The translations under genes were made by a program, and so were the position numbers. A stretch of DNA of 46,053 bases from contig NZ_BKZR01000030.1 in the NCBI RefSeq assembly GCF_008974225.1, forward strand, positions 1 through 46,053, written 5' to 3'. This stretch comes from Weizmannia acidilactici. Its GTDB lineage: Bacteria; Bacillota; Bacilli; Bacillales; Bacillaceae_C. This document shows, piece by piece, positions 39,932-46,053 of the stretch; within the stretch, counting starts at the first letter, position 1; each line of letters opens with the position of its first letter. A model generated the notes under the pieces. That model did no database searches. It had not been told where the DNA came from and worked only from the letters and a program-made list of their open reading frames with translations.

Positions 39932-41163
39932 GGCTTCAAGCTTCCTTCGAACATGTCCATTAAGCGCCGGTTCAGCTTTTCAATGTGAAAAGATTCTTCC
40001 ACCGTTTCCCGCGCCCGCCGCGCAATCATCGGCCATGATGCTCTTTTTTCCAAAGCTTCCCGGAGGACAAGCGCAAGTTTTCCTGCATCCCGTTCTTCCG
40101 TAAGAAAGCCGGTCTCTTTGTCGCGGATCAGTTCCGGAATTCCGCTGTGGTAAGTGGAAACGGCAATTTTGCCCATTGCCATTGCTTCCATCAACAGCAC
40201 CGGAATCCCTTCCATATCCCCGTCGCGGGCCGTCACGCTCGGCAGCAGCACGATATGCGCTTGTTTCATGATTTCAACCAGTTCTTCCTGCGTTTTCCAC
40301 CCTAAAAGGCGGACGGCTGAACCAAGGCCCCGTTCCTTGATCTCCTGTTTCAGCCGGCCTTCGAGCGGGCCGCCGCCGACAATCCAATACTCCACACTGA
40401 TCCCCTCACGGATAAGCCGGTCCACGGCCGCGATGCTGTATGCGATGCCTTTTTTCTCCACAAACCGTGCCACCGTCAACATTTTAATGGTTTCATTTTC
40501 ATGCGGGAAAAGCGGGCAGAAATCAAACTTCTCTGTATCAATCCCCATATGGTGGACACGGATATTGGCAGGGGGAGCCCCCAGGTTGATGCATCTTTTT
40601 TTCCAAAACTCACTGATCGGCAGTAGCACCGCATCCGAACGGAAAAGTTTGCTGTACACATTTTCCCCTTTCTGCCGGACAAACCTCAGCATATCGTAGC
40701 CATGAAAGGTGACAAAAAGCTTTCCTTCCAGCACACCGCTGTCAATCAGATGCTGCGCGAGCAATCCGTTCGGCCCGAAATGGGCATGGATGATATCAAA
40801 CTTGCGGGTGTCCGCTTTCTTAAGCGCCCGGACCATGTACATCAAATTCGGCTGCCTGGCAATGTCGCTGAAATGGATATCCGGCCTGCCGGGTCGCAAG
40901 CTGGTACGTGCGGTGAAGCGGGCCAAATGGATCAAGTAAAGGGCCGTTTTCTTCCATTTTTGTTCCGGTTCACGCGCATGATAATAAACTGTATGATCGA
41001 GCAGGCGGTACTGCGCTACTGCCTCGTGAACGCGTGCATTGCCATCGCTTTTTTTGGCGAGGACCGTGACCCTGTGCCCTGCATCGATCAGACCGGTGAT
41101 TTGATTTAAAATAAAAGTTTGCGAGAGTTTAGGAAATTCCCCCGCGATAACTAAAATATCCAT
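39928..41163 (-). CDS. tuaC: Glycosyltransferase group 1, TuaC-like
   Basis: 411 residues, GT-B fold GT4 family. The N-terminal acceptor domain starts MDILVIAGEFPKLSQTFI; the HAHFGPNGLLAQHL motif and the C-terminal nucleotide-sugar domain with the EX7E motif (EGIPVLLMEAMAMG) and HSGIPELIRD are present. It is probably cytoplasmic and membrane-associated, adding a sugar to the lipid-linked intermediate. GAGGG precedes the ATG, but this SD lies in the 3' arm of a stable hairpin. First gene of the tuaCB unit. Confidence 0.85.
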   Translation of the reverse strand: MDILVIAGEFPKLSQTFILNQITGLIDAGHRVTVLAKKSDGNARVHEAVAQYRLLDHTVYYHAREPEQKWKKTALYLIHLARFTARTSLRPGRPDIHFSDIARQPNLMYMVRALKKADTRKFDIIHAHFGPNGLLAQHLIDSGVLEGKLFVTFHGYDMLRFVRQKGENVYSKLFRSDAVLLPISEFWKKRCINLGAPPANIRVHHMGIDTEKFDFCPLFPHENETIKMLTVARFVEKKGIAYSIAAVDRLIREGISVEYWIVGGGPLEGRLKQEIKERGLGSAVRLLGWKTQEELVEIMKQAHIVLLPSVTARDGDMEGIPVLLMEAMAMGKIAVSTYHSGIPELIRDKETGFLTEERDAGKLALVLREALEKRASWPMIARRARETVEESFHIEKLNRRLMDMFEGSLKP

Positions 41164-41169
41164 CTATTT

Positions 41170-41197
41170 CCCTCATTTCGCTGTTTTCGAATGAGGG
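41170..41197 (-). promoter_or_regulatory. Hairpin masking the tuaC Shine-Dalgarno site
   Basis: In the minus-strand transcript CCCTCATTCG (41188-41197) pairs with CGaAATGAGGG (41170-41180). The SD GAGGG (41170-41174) is in the 3' arm, six bases before the ATG. Confidence 0.6.
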
Positions 41198-41216
41198 CCA
41201 GCCACTGTTTAATTGG

Positions 41217-41245
41217 AATATAGCGTAAAGAATTGAAAGAATCAA
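41217..41245 (-). promoter_or_regulatory. SigA promoter of tuaC-tuaB
   Basis: Minus strand TTGATT (41240-41245), 17-bp spacer, TATATT (41217-41222). Immediately downstream is AGTGGCTGGCCC (41195-41206). Confidence 0.65.
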
Positions 41246-41503
41246 TCTTTTTTGATGTGATTTTGCCAAAATGCTGTGCACAAATCCGGGTATAGAATGG
41301 AAAATTGGGCCTATAAGGAATGACCTGCTGCCGCCGGATATGGCAATATGCACAACTGCCGCCTCCTTTTGTTTTTTTGGCAGACGAGCAAGATTGTTTG
41401 ATTACCCGGCCTGCCTGTTTTTCCCCCATCTAACTTTTATGTATCCCTTTTACTTTTATAGTGGGCGGAAAAAACGTTGCTGTAGACCCACTCGGCTGTT
41501 CAT

Positions 41504-41512
41504 TGCTATGAT
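41504..41512 (+). promoter_or_regulatory. Extended -10 promoter of the CDF gene
   Basis: TG-C-TATGAT (41504-41512). No good -35 is seen. The rest of 41246-41503 holds no gene. Confidence 0.45.
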
Positions 41513-41542
41513 AAGAATGTACAATAATTGGGTGTGATTTCA

Positions 41543-42418
41543 ATGAATGAAGAAAAATACCATAATTTAAAGCTGGGCGAATACGGAATCATGATCAGCA
41601 TGACTGCCTATTTAAGCTTGTCGGCGCTGAAACTCCTTATCGCCTACCATACGGATTCAAGCGCTTTAAAGGCAGACGGGCTGAATAATATTACGGATAT
41701 CCTTTCTTCGATTGCAGTGTTGATCGGGCTGAGGCTGTCTAGGAAACCGGCAGACCATGACCATCCTTACGGCCACTGGAAAGCGGAAAATGTCGCTTCA
41801 ATGGTCGCATCTTTGATCATGATGGGTGTCGGTTTCCAAGTATTATATGACGCCATACTTTCGATTGTCCACGGAAAGTCGCAGTCCCCGGATATGGTTG
41901 CGGCTTGGACCGGTTTATTTTGCGCCGGGGTCATGTTCGGCGTCTACCTTTATAATAGCCGTTTGTCAAAAAGGATTAACAGCCAGGCCGTCCAGGCAAG
42001 CGCCATGGACAACTTGTCGGACGCCTGGGTCAGTGTCGGCGCCAGCATCGGGATTATCGGTTCTCAGTTCCATCTTCCGTGGCTCGATCCGGCAGCAGCA
42101 CTGATTGTCGGCGTGCTCATCTGCAAAACAGCCTGGGAGATTTTCCGCGATACATCCCACCTGCTGACGGACGGCTTTGATGAAGCAGAATTGGAAACGT
42201 ACAAAGATAAAGTTTTAAGCATTGCCGGCGTCCAAAGTGTGAAAGATATCAAAGCGCGGCATTACGGCAACAACACCGTCATTGACCTTGTCATCGCAGT
42301 CGACCCCTCCCTCGACCTCCGCCACGCCCACGATATTTCAACGAAAGTGGAAGATTCATTGATCAAAGATTGCAAGATTTATGAAGTGATCGTCCATGTC
42401 GAACCGAGCGAAAGCTGA
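41543..42418 (+). CDS. Cation diffusion facilitator (CDF) metal efflux transporter
   Basis: 291 residues, six TM helices plus a C-terminal cytoplasmic ferredoxin-like domain. Metal-site motifs are ALKADGLNNITDILSS in TM2, DHDHPYGHWKAENVAS, QASAMDNLSDAWVSVGA in TM5 and the C-terminal HAHDISTKVEDSL. The N-D pair in TM2 (NNITD) and TM5 (DNLSD) are typical of Mn/Fe-type bacillary CDFs such as MneS/MneP, while Zn-specific ones have H-x3-D. So manganese efflux is the better guess. ATG 41543 has GGTGTGAT upstream. Confidence 0.88.
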   Translation: MNEEKYHNLKLGEYGIMISMTAYLSLSALKLLIAYHTDSSALKADGLNNITDILSSIAVLIGLRLSRKPADHDHPYGHWKAENVASMVASLIMMGVGFQVLYDAILSIVHGKSQSPDMVAAWTGLFCAGVMFGVYLYNSRLSKRINSQAVQASAMDNLSDAWVSVGASIGIIGSQFHLPWLDPAAALIVGVLICKTAWEIFRDTSHLLTDGFDEAELETYKDKVLSIAGVQSVKDIKARHYGNNTVIDLVIAVDPSLDLRHAHDISTKVEDSLIKDCKIYEVIVHVEPSES

Positions 42419-42419
42419 A

Positions 42420-42460
42420 ATGCTTCCTTGGCCAGCCTGAAGCCGCGGCCAAGGAAGCAT
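42420..42460. repeat. Perfect 14-bp inverted repeat after the CDF gene
   Basis: ATGCTTCCTTGGCC (42420-42433) and GGCCAAGGAAGCAT (42447-42460), loop 13 nt, one base after the stop codon. There is no U-tract, so it is a stabilising or processing hairpin rather than a classical terminator. Confidence 0.6.
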
Positions 42461-42514
42461 CCCGTCCACGGCTGCGAAAAAGGATGCGGTTTGGGCAGGG
42501 CCGTTATAGTGATG

Positions 42515-42542
42515 AAAAGGGGCCGCCCCAAAAGCCCCTTTT
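42515..42542 (+). terminator. Terminator of the CDF gene
   Basis: AAAAGGGGC (42515-42523) pairs with GCCCCTTTT (42534-42542). Confidence 0.7.
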
Positions 42543-42568
42543 AAACAAGTAATTTTAAGATTTTTCCT

Positions 42569-42690
42569 TGAACTGGTCCATGGCAACTCTGTAAGGATCA
42601 ATTTGACTTTATTTTCTCCTCGAATTGTTCATTAGCAATTCTTAAAGCGGGGCTTGTTCCAAAAGCCAGTCCTCTGGCTTTTGGAGCAGC
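42569..42690. repeat. Second copy of the 52-bp repeat/hairpin element
   Basis: Units starting TTGAAC (about 42568) and TCGAAT (about 42620) are 52 bp apart and run into GGGGCTTGTTCCAAAAGCC/GGCTTTTGGAGCAGCCCC (about 42649-42690). Same layout and period as at 25718-25869, with roughly two-thirds identity by eye. The hairpin lies just after the yhfP stop on the minus strand. Confidence 0.5.
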
Positions 42691-42697
42691 CCCTTTT

Positions 42698-43687
42698 TCA
42701 CATTTTTACAATCGTCCGGCCCTGCAGTTTGCCTTCCAAAATGTCCGCTAAGGCCCGGGGGACTTCTTCCAGGCTGATTTCCCGGACGATTTCGCTTGTT
42801 AGATGTTCCGGTTTGTAATCGCTGGCCAACCGTTCCCATATTTTTACGCGCAGGTCCATCGGGCAAAAAACAGAATCAATGCCGAGCCAGCTCACGGCAC
42901 GACCGAGAAACGGCGTAACGGTCGTCGTTACTTCCGTTCCGCCGGTAAGGCCGCTTGTCGCTACCGCCCCGCCATACCGGAGCGTGCTAATGATATATTG
43001 CGTTGTTTTTCCGCCGACCGGGTCCACCGCAGCGGCCCACTCCGTTTTGCGGATGGATTTTTGCTCGTGATCGACAATCGCCTCCCTGCCGATCACCCGT
43101 TTCGCACCGAGCCGCTTCAAATAATCATGCGCGGATGTTTTGCCGGTAGCGGCCGCCACTTCGTATCCTCTTTTTGCCAAAATGTCAACGGCTACACTGC
43201 CGACGCCGCCGCTTGCCCCGGCAACGAGCACCGGCCCCTGCCCGGGTTTGAGCCCATGGTCTTCCAATTTTTGCACGGAAAGTGCAGCGGTAAAGCCGGC
43301 TGTGCCTAAAATCATCGATTCTTTTAACGTCAATCCTTTCGGCAGCGGCACAACCCATTCAGCCGGGACGCGCGCCATTTCGCTGTAACCGCCGCAATGG
43401 CCGGTTCCAAGCTTGTAGCTAGTGACGATCACTTCATCGCCTTCTTTGAAACGACTGTCTTCGGATTGCAGGACGGTACCGGCCAAATCGATTCCGGGAA
43501 TAAACGGGTACGATTTTACAAAGCTTCCTTTGATGCCGACAAGCGCGTCTTTATAATTGACGCTTGAGTAAGCGACCTTTACTGTTACCTCCGCTTCCGG
43601 CAGCTGGCCGATGTTCCAATCCCTCACGGAGAGTTCCGGTTTCGTTTCCCCTTTTTCCATCACCAATGCATGAAAAGTACTTTTCAA
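42698..43687 (-). CDS. yhfP: Zinc-free quinone oxidoreductase-like protein, YhdH/YhfP family
   Basis: 329 residues of the medium-chain dehydrogenase superfamily without zinc ligands. Signatures: SSVNYKDALVGIKGSFVKSYPFIPGIDLAGTV, VIVTSYKLGTGHCGGYSEMARVP, LGTAGFTAALSV and the NADP-binding VLVAGASGGVGSVAVDILAKRGYEVAAATGK. Family members include acrylyl-CoA reductase (AcuI/YhdH) and B. subtilis YhfP. Starts with TTG 43687 preceded by AGAGGTG. The physiological substrate is uncertain. Confidence 0.88.
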   Translation of the reverse strand: MKSTFHALVMEKGETKPELSVRDWNIGQLPEAEVTVKVAYSSVNYKDALVGIKGSFVKSYPFIPGIDLAGTVLQSEDSRFKEGDEVIVTSYKLGTGHCGGYSEMARVPAEWVVPLPKGLTLKESMILGTAGFTAALSVQKLEDHGLKPGQGPVLVAGASGGVGSVAVDILAKRGYEVAAATGKTSAHDYLKRLGAKRVIGREAIVDHEQKSIRKTEWAAAVDPVGGKTTQYIISTLRYGGAVATSGLTGGTEVTTTVTPFLGRAVSWLGIDSVFCPMDLRVKIWERLASDYKPEHLTSEIVREISLEEVPRALADILEGKLQGRTIVKM

Positions 43688-43703
43688 TGCTAAACACCTC
43701 TTT

Positions 43704-44018
43704 TTATTCGGCCCTTGTTAAGTCCAAATTATTTTGGTAAACTTCCTCATCCGAGGAAAGCTTGTACCCCATTTTCGGATTGTAGTCAATCGTCACTTTA
43801 TTATGAAGCTGTTTTTGGCTTGACTTTGAAATTAGCATCGAAATGTCGTATACATTAAACAAATCGTCATCTTCGCGTTTGCAGTCAAGTTTCAAATAAT
43901 GCTCCACGGCAATCGAGCAACTCCCGACAAAAACTGCTTCAATCCGGATCCCTTCACCTTCATTAAAATAGATTTGCTTAAATTGGGAGAGTGCAGCGGG
44001 TTTGATAATAATTTCCAT
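43704..44018 (-). CDS. HesB-like (Fe-S biosynthesis family) protein
   Basis: 104 residues of the HesB/IscA-like fold: MEIIIKPAALSQFKQIYFNEGEGIRIEAVFVGSCSIAVEHYLKLDC, then a C-terminal KVTIDYNPKMGYKLSSD. The conserved C-terminal Cys-x-Cys of true A-type Fe-S carriers is absent, so it belongs with the YqkB/YneR-like side branch of unknown function. AAAAGGTGAAG precedes ATG 44018; the longer frame to 44174 includes non-coding-looking sequence. It lies 16 bp upstream of yhfP and is probably cotranscribed with it. Confidence 0.8.
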   Translation of the reverse strand: MEIIIKPAALSQFKQIYFNEGEGIRIEAVFVGSCSIAVEHYLKLDCKREDDDLFNVYDISMLISKSSQKQLHNKVTIDYNPKMGYKLSSDEEVYQNNLDLTRAE

Positions 44019-44196
44019 TTTCTTCACCTTTTCTTTCGCAAATGTAATATTTCTTTCTACTACCCGCTTTCCTTTTTTTGCAAAACAGGCTTTCACTTTT
44101 TTCATATTCCACAGGGGGCCAATATTTTCCTTCTTTTCGGCTTGGACTTGGAGGGAGGGGGGGGAGATACCCACATAGGTATTTTAAAGGCTGTCC

Positions 44197-44283
44197 GCTG
44201 ATTTATCGGGGTTTTCGTTGATTTTTTCGTTTATCGCTGATATATTTGGAATCTTTGCTGATTTTCTCCCTTTTTTCGCTGAT
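44197..44283. repeat. Five-copy ~20-bp array of G(C/T)TGAT motifs
   Basis: GCTGAT, GTTGAT, GCTGAT, GCTGAT and GCTGAT begin at 44197, 44217, 44236, 44257 and 44278 (spacing 20, 19, 21, 21), separated by T-rich filler; another CCGCTGATTCC lies at about 44372. Within the gene-free interval 44019-44643. The two-turn spacing recalls a regulator array or an intergenic repeat family. Confidence 0.5.
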
Positions 44284-44567
44284 TTCGGATTGCGGAACGA
44301 TTTAGAACATGGCGGATACCCCTGGAGTCGGCCAGATTTTTTACTGTTGCATGCTGGTATGTTTCCACTTTCCGCTGATTCCGCCACGATCAGAATGGAA
44401 ATGATAAGAATACCCGATGATGATGAAAATTCTTTCTCAGCGATATTTTTGAGAAAAATATACAAAAATTTCCAGACACCTTATGATTTTTCCGGCAATT
44501 TTTTCAGCCGGTTGAATAAATATAATAATAGAAAAAATCAATCTTGAAAATCCAATAATGCCGAATA

Positions 44568-44596
44568 TTGCGAATAAATTTAACCTTTGTTACAAT
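44568..44596 (+). promoter_or_regulatory. SigA promoter of the amidohydrolase gene
   Basis: TTGCGA (44568-44573), 17-bp spacer, TACAAT (44591-44596), about 47 bp before the ATG. Confidence 0.65.
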
Positions 44597-44643
44597 AGTG
44601 TAAACATTTCAAATTTAAAATTTTACGAGGATGTGTTTGTTAG

Positions 44644-45780
44644 ATGAATTTGCCCCAGTTGTACAACACGACACTCTCCGAAGAAATCCTGGAGATTTTT
44701 GATGATCTCCATGCCCATCCTGAACTCAGCATGGAAGAATACCGTACCACCCAATTTTTGAAAGAGAAATTAACCGGACTCGGATGCCGTGTGAAAACGT
44801 TCGGAGATGATCCCGGCGTCGTTGCCGAATTTGGAAGCGAATCCCCTGTAGTCGGCATCCGCGCTGACATGGATGCCCTCTGGCAGGAAGTGGACGGGGT
44901 ATTCCGCGCCAACCACTCTTGCGGGCACGACGCACATATGGCAATGGTACTCGGGACATTAATGTATTTTAAAAAAATGAATATCCGGCCAAAAGGAACA
45001 ATCCGCTATATTTTCCAGCCGGCGGAAGAAATCGGCCAGGGCGCAAAGCTGATGATCAAAAAAGGGGCCGTAAATGACCTGGAATATTTGTTTGGCGTCC
45101 ATCTCCGCCCCGTGCAGGAGACGAAAAATGGGCACGCCTCCCCTTCCATTCTCCACGGCGCGAGTGCAACCATCACCGGGAAAATTATCGGGGAGGATGC
45201 ACATGCCAGCCGACCGCATCTCGGGACGAACGCCATCGAAGTTGCGGCTTCCCTTGTGAATGAACTTGCCCATATCCACGCAGACCCGCTTGTGCCCCAT
45301 TCGGTTAAAATGACACAACTCCAGGCCGGCGGAACTAGCACCAATATCATCCCGGGGCAGGCCCATTTCAGCCTTGATCTGCGCGCGCAAACGAATGAAG
45401 TGATGGAGCACCTAATCGGTCAGGTACAACGCGCCGTGCATACGATCGCCGAATTTTTCAACGTCAAAATCGAGCTGTATGTCCCGGATTATCTTGCCGC
45501 AGCCACAATGAACCGGGAAGCAGCAGACATTATGGCGGCCGCCATTCGTGAATGCCTCGGCAATGACAAATGCGATCCTCCACTTGTGACGACAGGCGGG
45601 GAAGACTTCCATTTTTACGCAAAAAAACGGCCTGGCTTAAAAACGACGATGCTCGGCCTCGGCTGCGGGCTCACCCCGGGGCTTCATCACCCGCAGATGG
45701 CATTCGACCGGAAAGCCATCCTCACAGGCGTCCAAATTCTCTCCTCCGCCCTGTTAAAAGCGCTGGATGCCGCCAACTAA
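44644..45780 (+). CDS. amhX: M20 family N-acyl amino acid amidohydrolase (AmhX-like)
   Basis: 378 residues. A two-domain M20D peptidase that removes an acyl group from N-acylated amino acids. Metal ligands sit in GIRADMDAL and NHSCGHDAHMAM (Cys/His pair), FQPAEEIGQGAKLM (catalytic Glu), the dimerisation-domain His in EDAHASRPHLGTNAIE, and the C-terminal TTGGEDFHFYAKKRPG with a final His in GLHHPQM. RADMDALWQEVDG is characteristic of B. subtilis AmhX as remembered; other M20D enzymes (YxeP, HipO) usually have RADMDALP. No signal peptide, so cytoplasmic. GAGGATG lies upstream at a slightly long spacing. It appears monocistronic. Confidence 0.88.
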   Translation: MNLPQLYNTTLSEEILEIFDDLHAHPELSMEEYRTTQFLKEKLTGLGCRVKTFGDDPGVVAEFGSESPVVGIRADMDALWQEVDGVFRANHSCGHDAHMAMVLGTLMYFKKMNIRPKGTIRYIFQPAEEIGQGAKLMIKKGAVNDLEYLFGVHLRPVQETKNGHASPSILHGASATITGKIIGEDAHASRPHLGTNAIEVAASLVNELAHIHADPLVPHSVKMTQLQAGGTSTNIIPGQAHFSLDLRAQTNEVMEHLIGQVQRAVHTIAEFFNVKIELYVPDYLAAATMNREAADIMAAAIRECLGNDKCDPPLVTTGGEDFHFYAKKRPGLKTTMLGLGCGLTPGLHHPQMAFDRKAILTGVQILSSALLKALDAAN

Positions 45781-46053
45781 ACAAATTGGAAGGATTTCGC
45801 CGGTTACGTTTTTTATAGTCACGGCTTTGGATCATTTGAATGTACCGGCCTACGGCAAATATTTTGTCTCTGTATTTTTTCCCAACATGCAAAAACCGGT
45901 CCCGGAATTAAAAAATCAGGTGTCTGTTTAAACATGATTGTTCTTTATACCTTTCCAACGCTTTTCACAGGAAGGCTTTTCTTCTTAAAATAAAGTTTAT
46001 GTTTGTATCTTCATAAAACGTAATTTCACAATCGAGTAGGAGGAGGTGACTAA
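45781..46053. other. Window edge, upstream region of the next gene
   Basis: No gene or clear terminator. The final bases contain AGGAGGAGGTG (about 46038-46048), a strong Shine-Dalgarno sequence for a plus-strand gene that begins beyond the window. Confidence 0.5.

Noticed and set aside
44184..44465. 93-codon minus-strand frame with KSA-type repeats
   Set aside because: The apparent peptide repeat comes from the ~20-bp GCTGAT array, whose spacing (19-21) does not keep the frame, and no RBS precedes it.

Overview
The window comes from a low-to-moderate GC Gram-positive bacterium of the Bacillaceae, most likely Heyndrickxia (Bacillus/Weizmannia) coagulans or a close relative. That is inference from gene content: a quinol-type qoxABCD aa3 oxidase, a tua teichuronic acid locus, tagU and tagH, a YvrJ/DUF2922/DUF1659 operon, catabolite-responsive (cre) elements and a ydaO-type riboswitch. 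Strong AAGGAGG-type ribosome binding sites and U-tailed hairpin terminators occur throughout. No phage, IS element or CRISPR array was seen.

Layout. 1-480: two tRNA genes (Thr-CGT, Ser-CGA). 484-2054: an acid phosphatase lipoprotein and three tiny genes (YvrJ, DUF2922, DUF1659). 2435-6218: a LuxR/GAF regulator divergent from a three-gene envelope cluster (DUF6230, DUF6114, and a secreted protein that looks like a diverged paralogue of the first), with a large inverted repeat between them. 6178-10929: DUF1002 protein, RpiR regulator, a short metallophosphatase and the glutamate/aspartate symporter GltT, which is read from a ~480-nt leader carrying a c-di-AMP riboswitch. 11564-13528: histidine phosphatase, a structured small-RNA candidate, an XRE regulator and a Ser-rich membrane protein behind a hairpin that can hide its Shine-Dalgarno site. 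13592-18528: a two-component system and a MacAB/Ykn-type efflux operon. 18889-20525: TagU and a HAD phosphatase. 20881-24669: qoxABCD, preceded by four 11-bp tandem repeats.

24755-30880: a short-chain dehydrogenase with a cre in its promoter, TagH, a VanZ-like protein, a cell-wall amidase with three SH3b repeats and phosphoglucomutase PgcA. 31167-41163: a complete but rearranged teichuronic acid locus in two units, tuaC-tuaB and tuaA-tuaD-epimerase-tuaE-tuaF-tuaG-tuaH. The second unit has PhoP-box-like repeats. tuaE is frameshifted. 41543-45780: a cation diffusion facilitator, a YhfP-type oxidoreductase, a HesB-like protein and an AmhX-like M20 amidohydrolase.

The unifying theme is the cell envelope: PgcA and TuaD feed UDP-sugars into teichuronic acid, TagU and TagH serve teichoic acid, and the amidase and TagU act on the wall. 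The best candidates for undescribed biology are the DUF6230/DUF6114 cluster with its divergent regulator and palindromes, the C-rich-loop small RNA next to the XRE gene, the SD-masking hairpins at 13063-13123 and 41170-41197, and a 12-mer operator-like motif shared by the two tua promoters. Everything was read by eye; no alignment, folding or database search was run.
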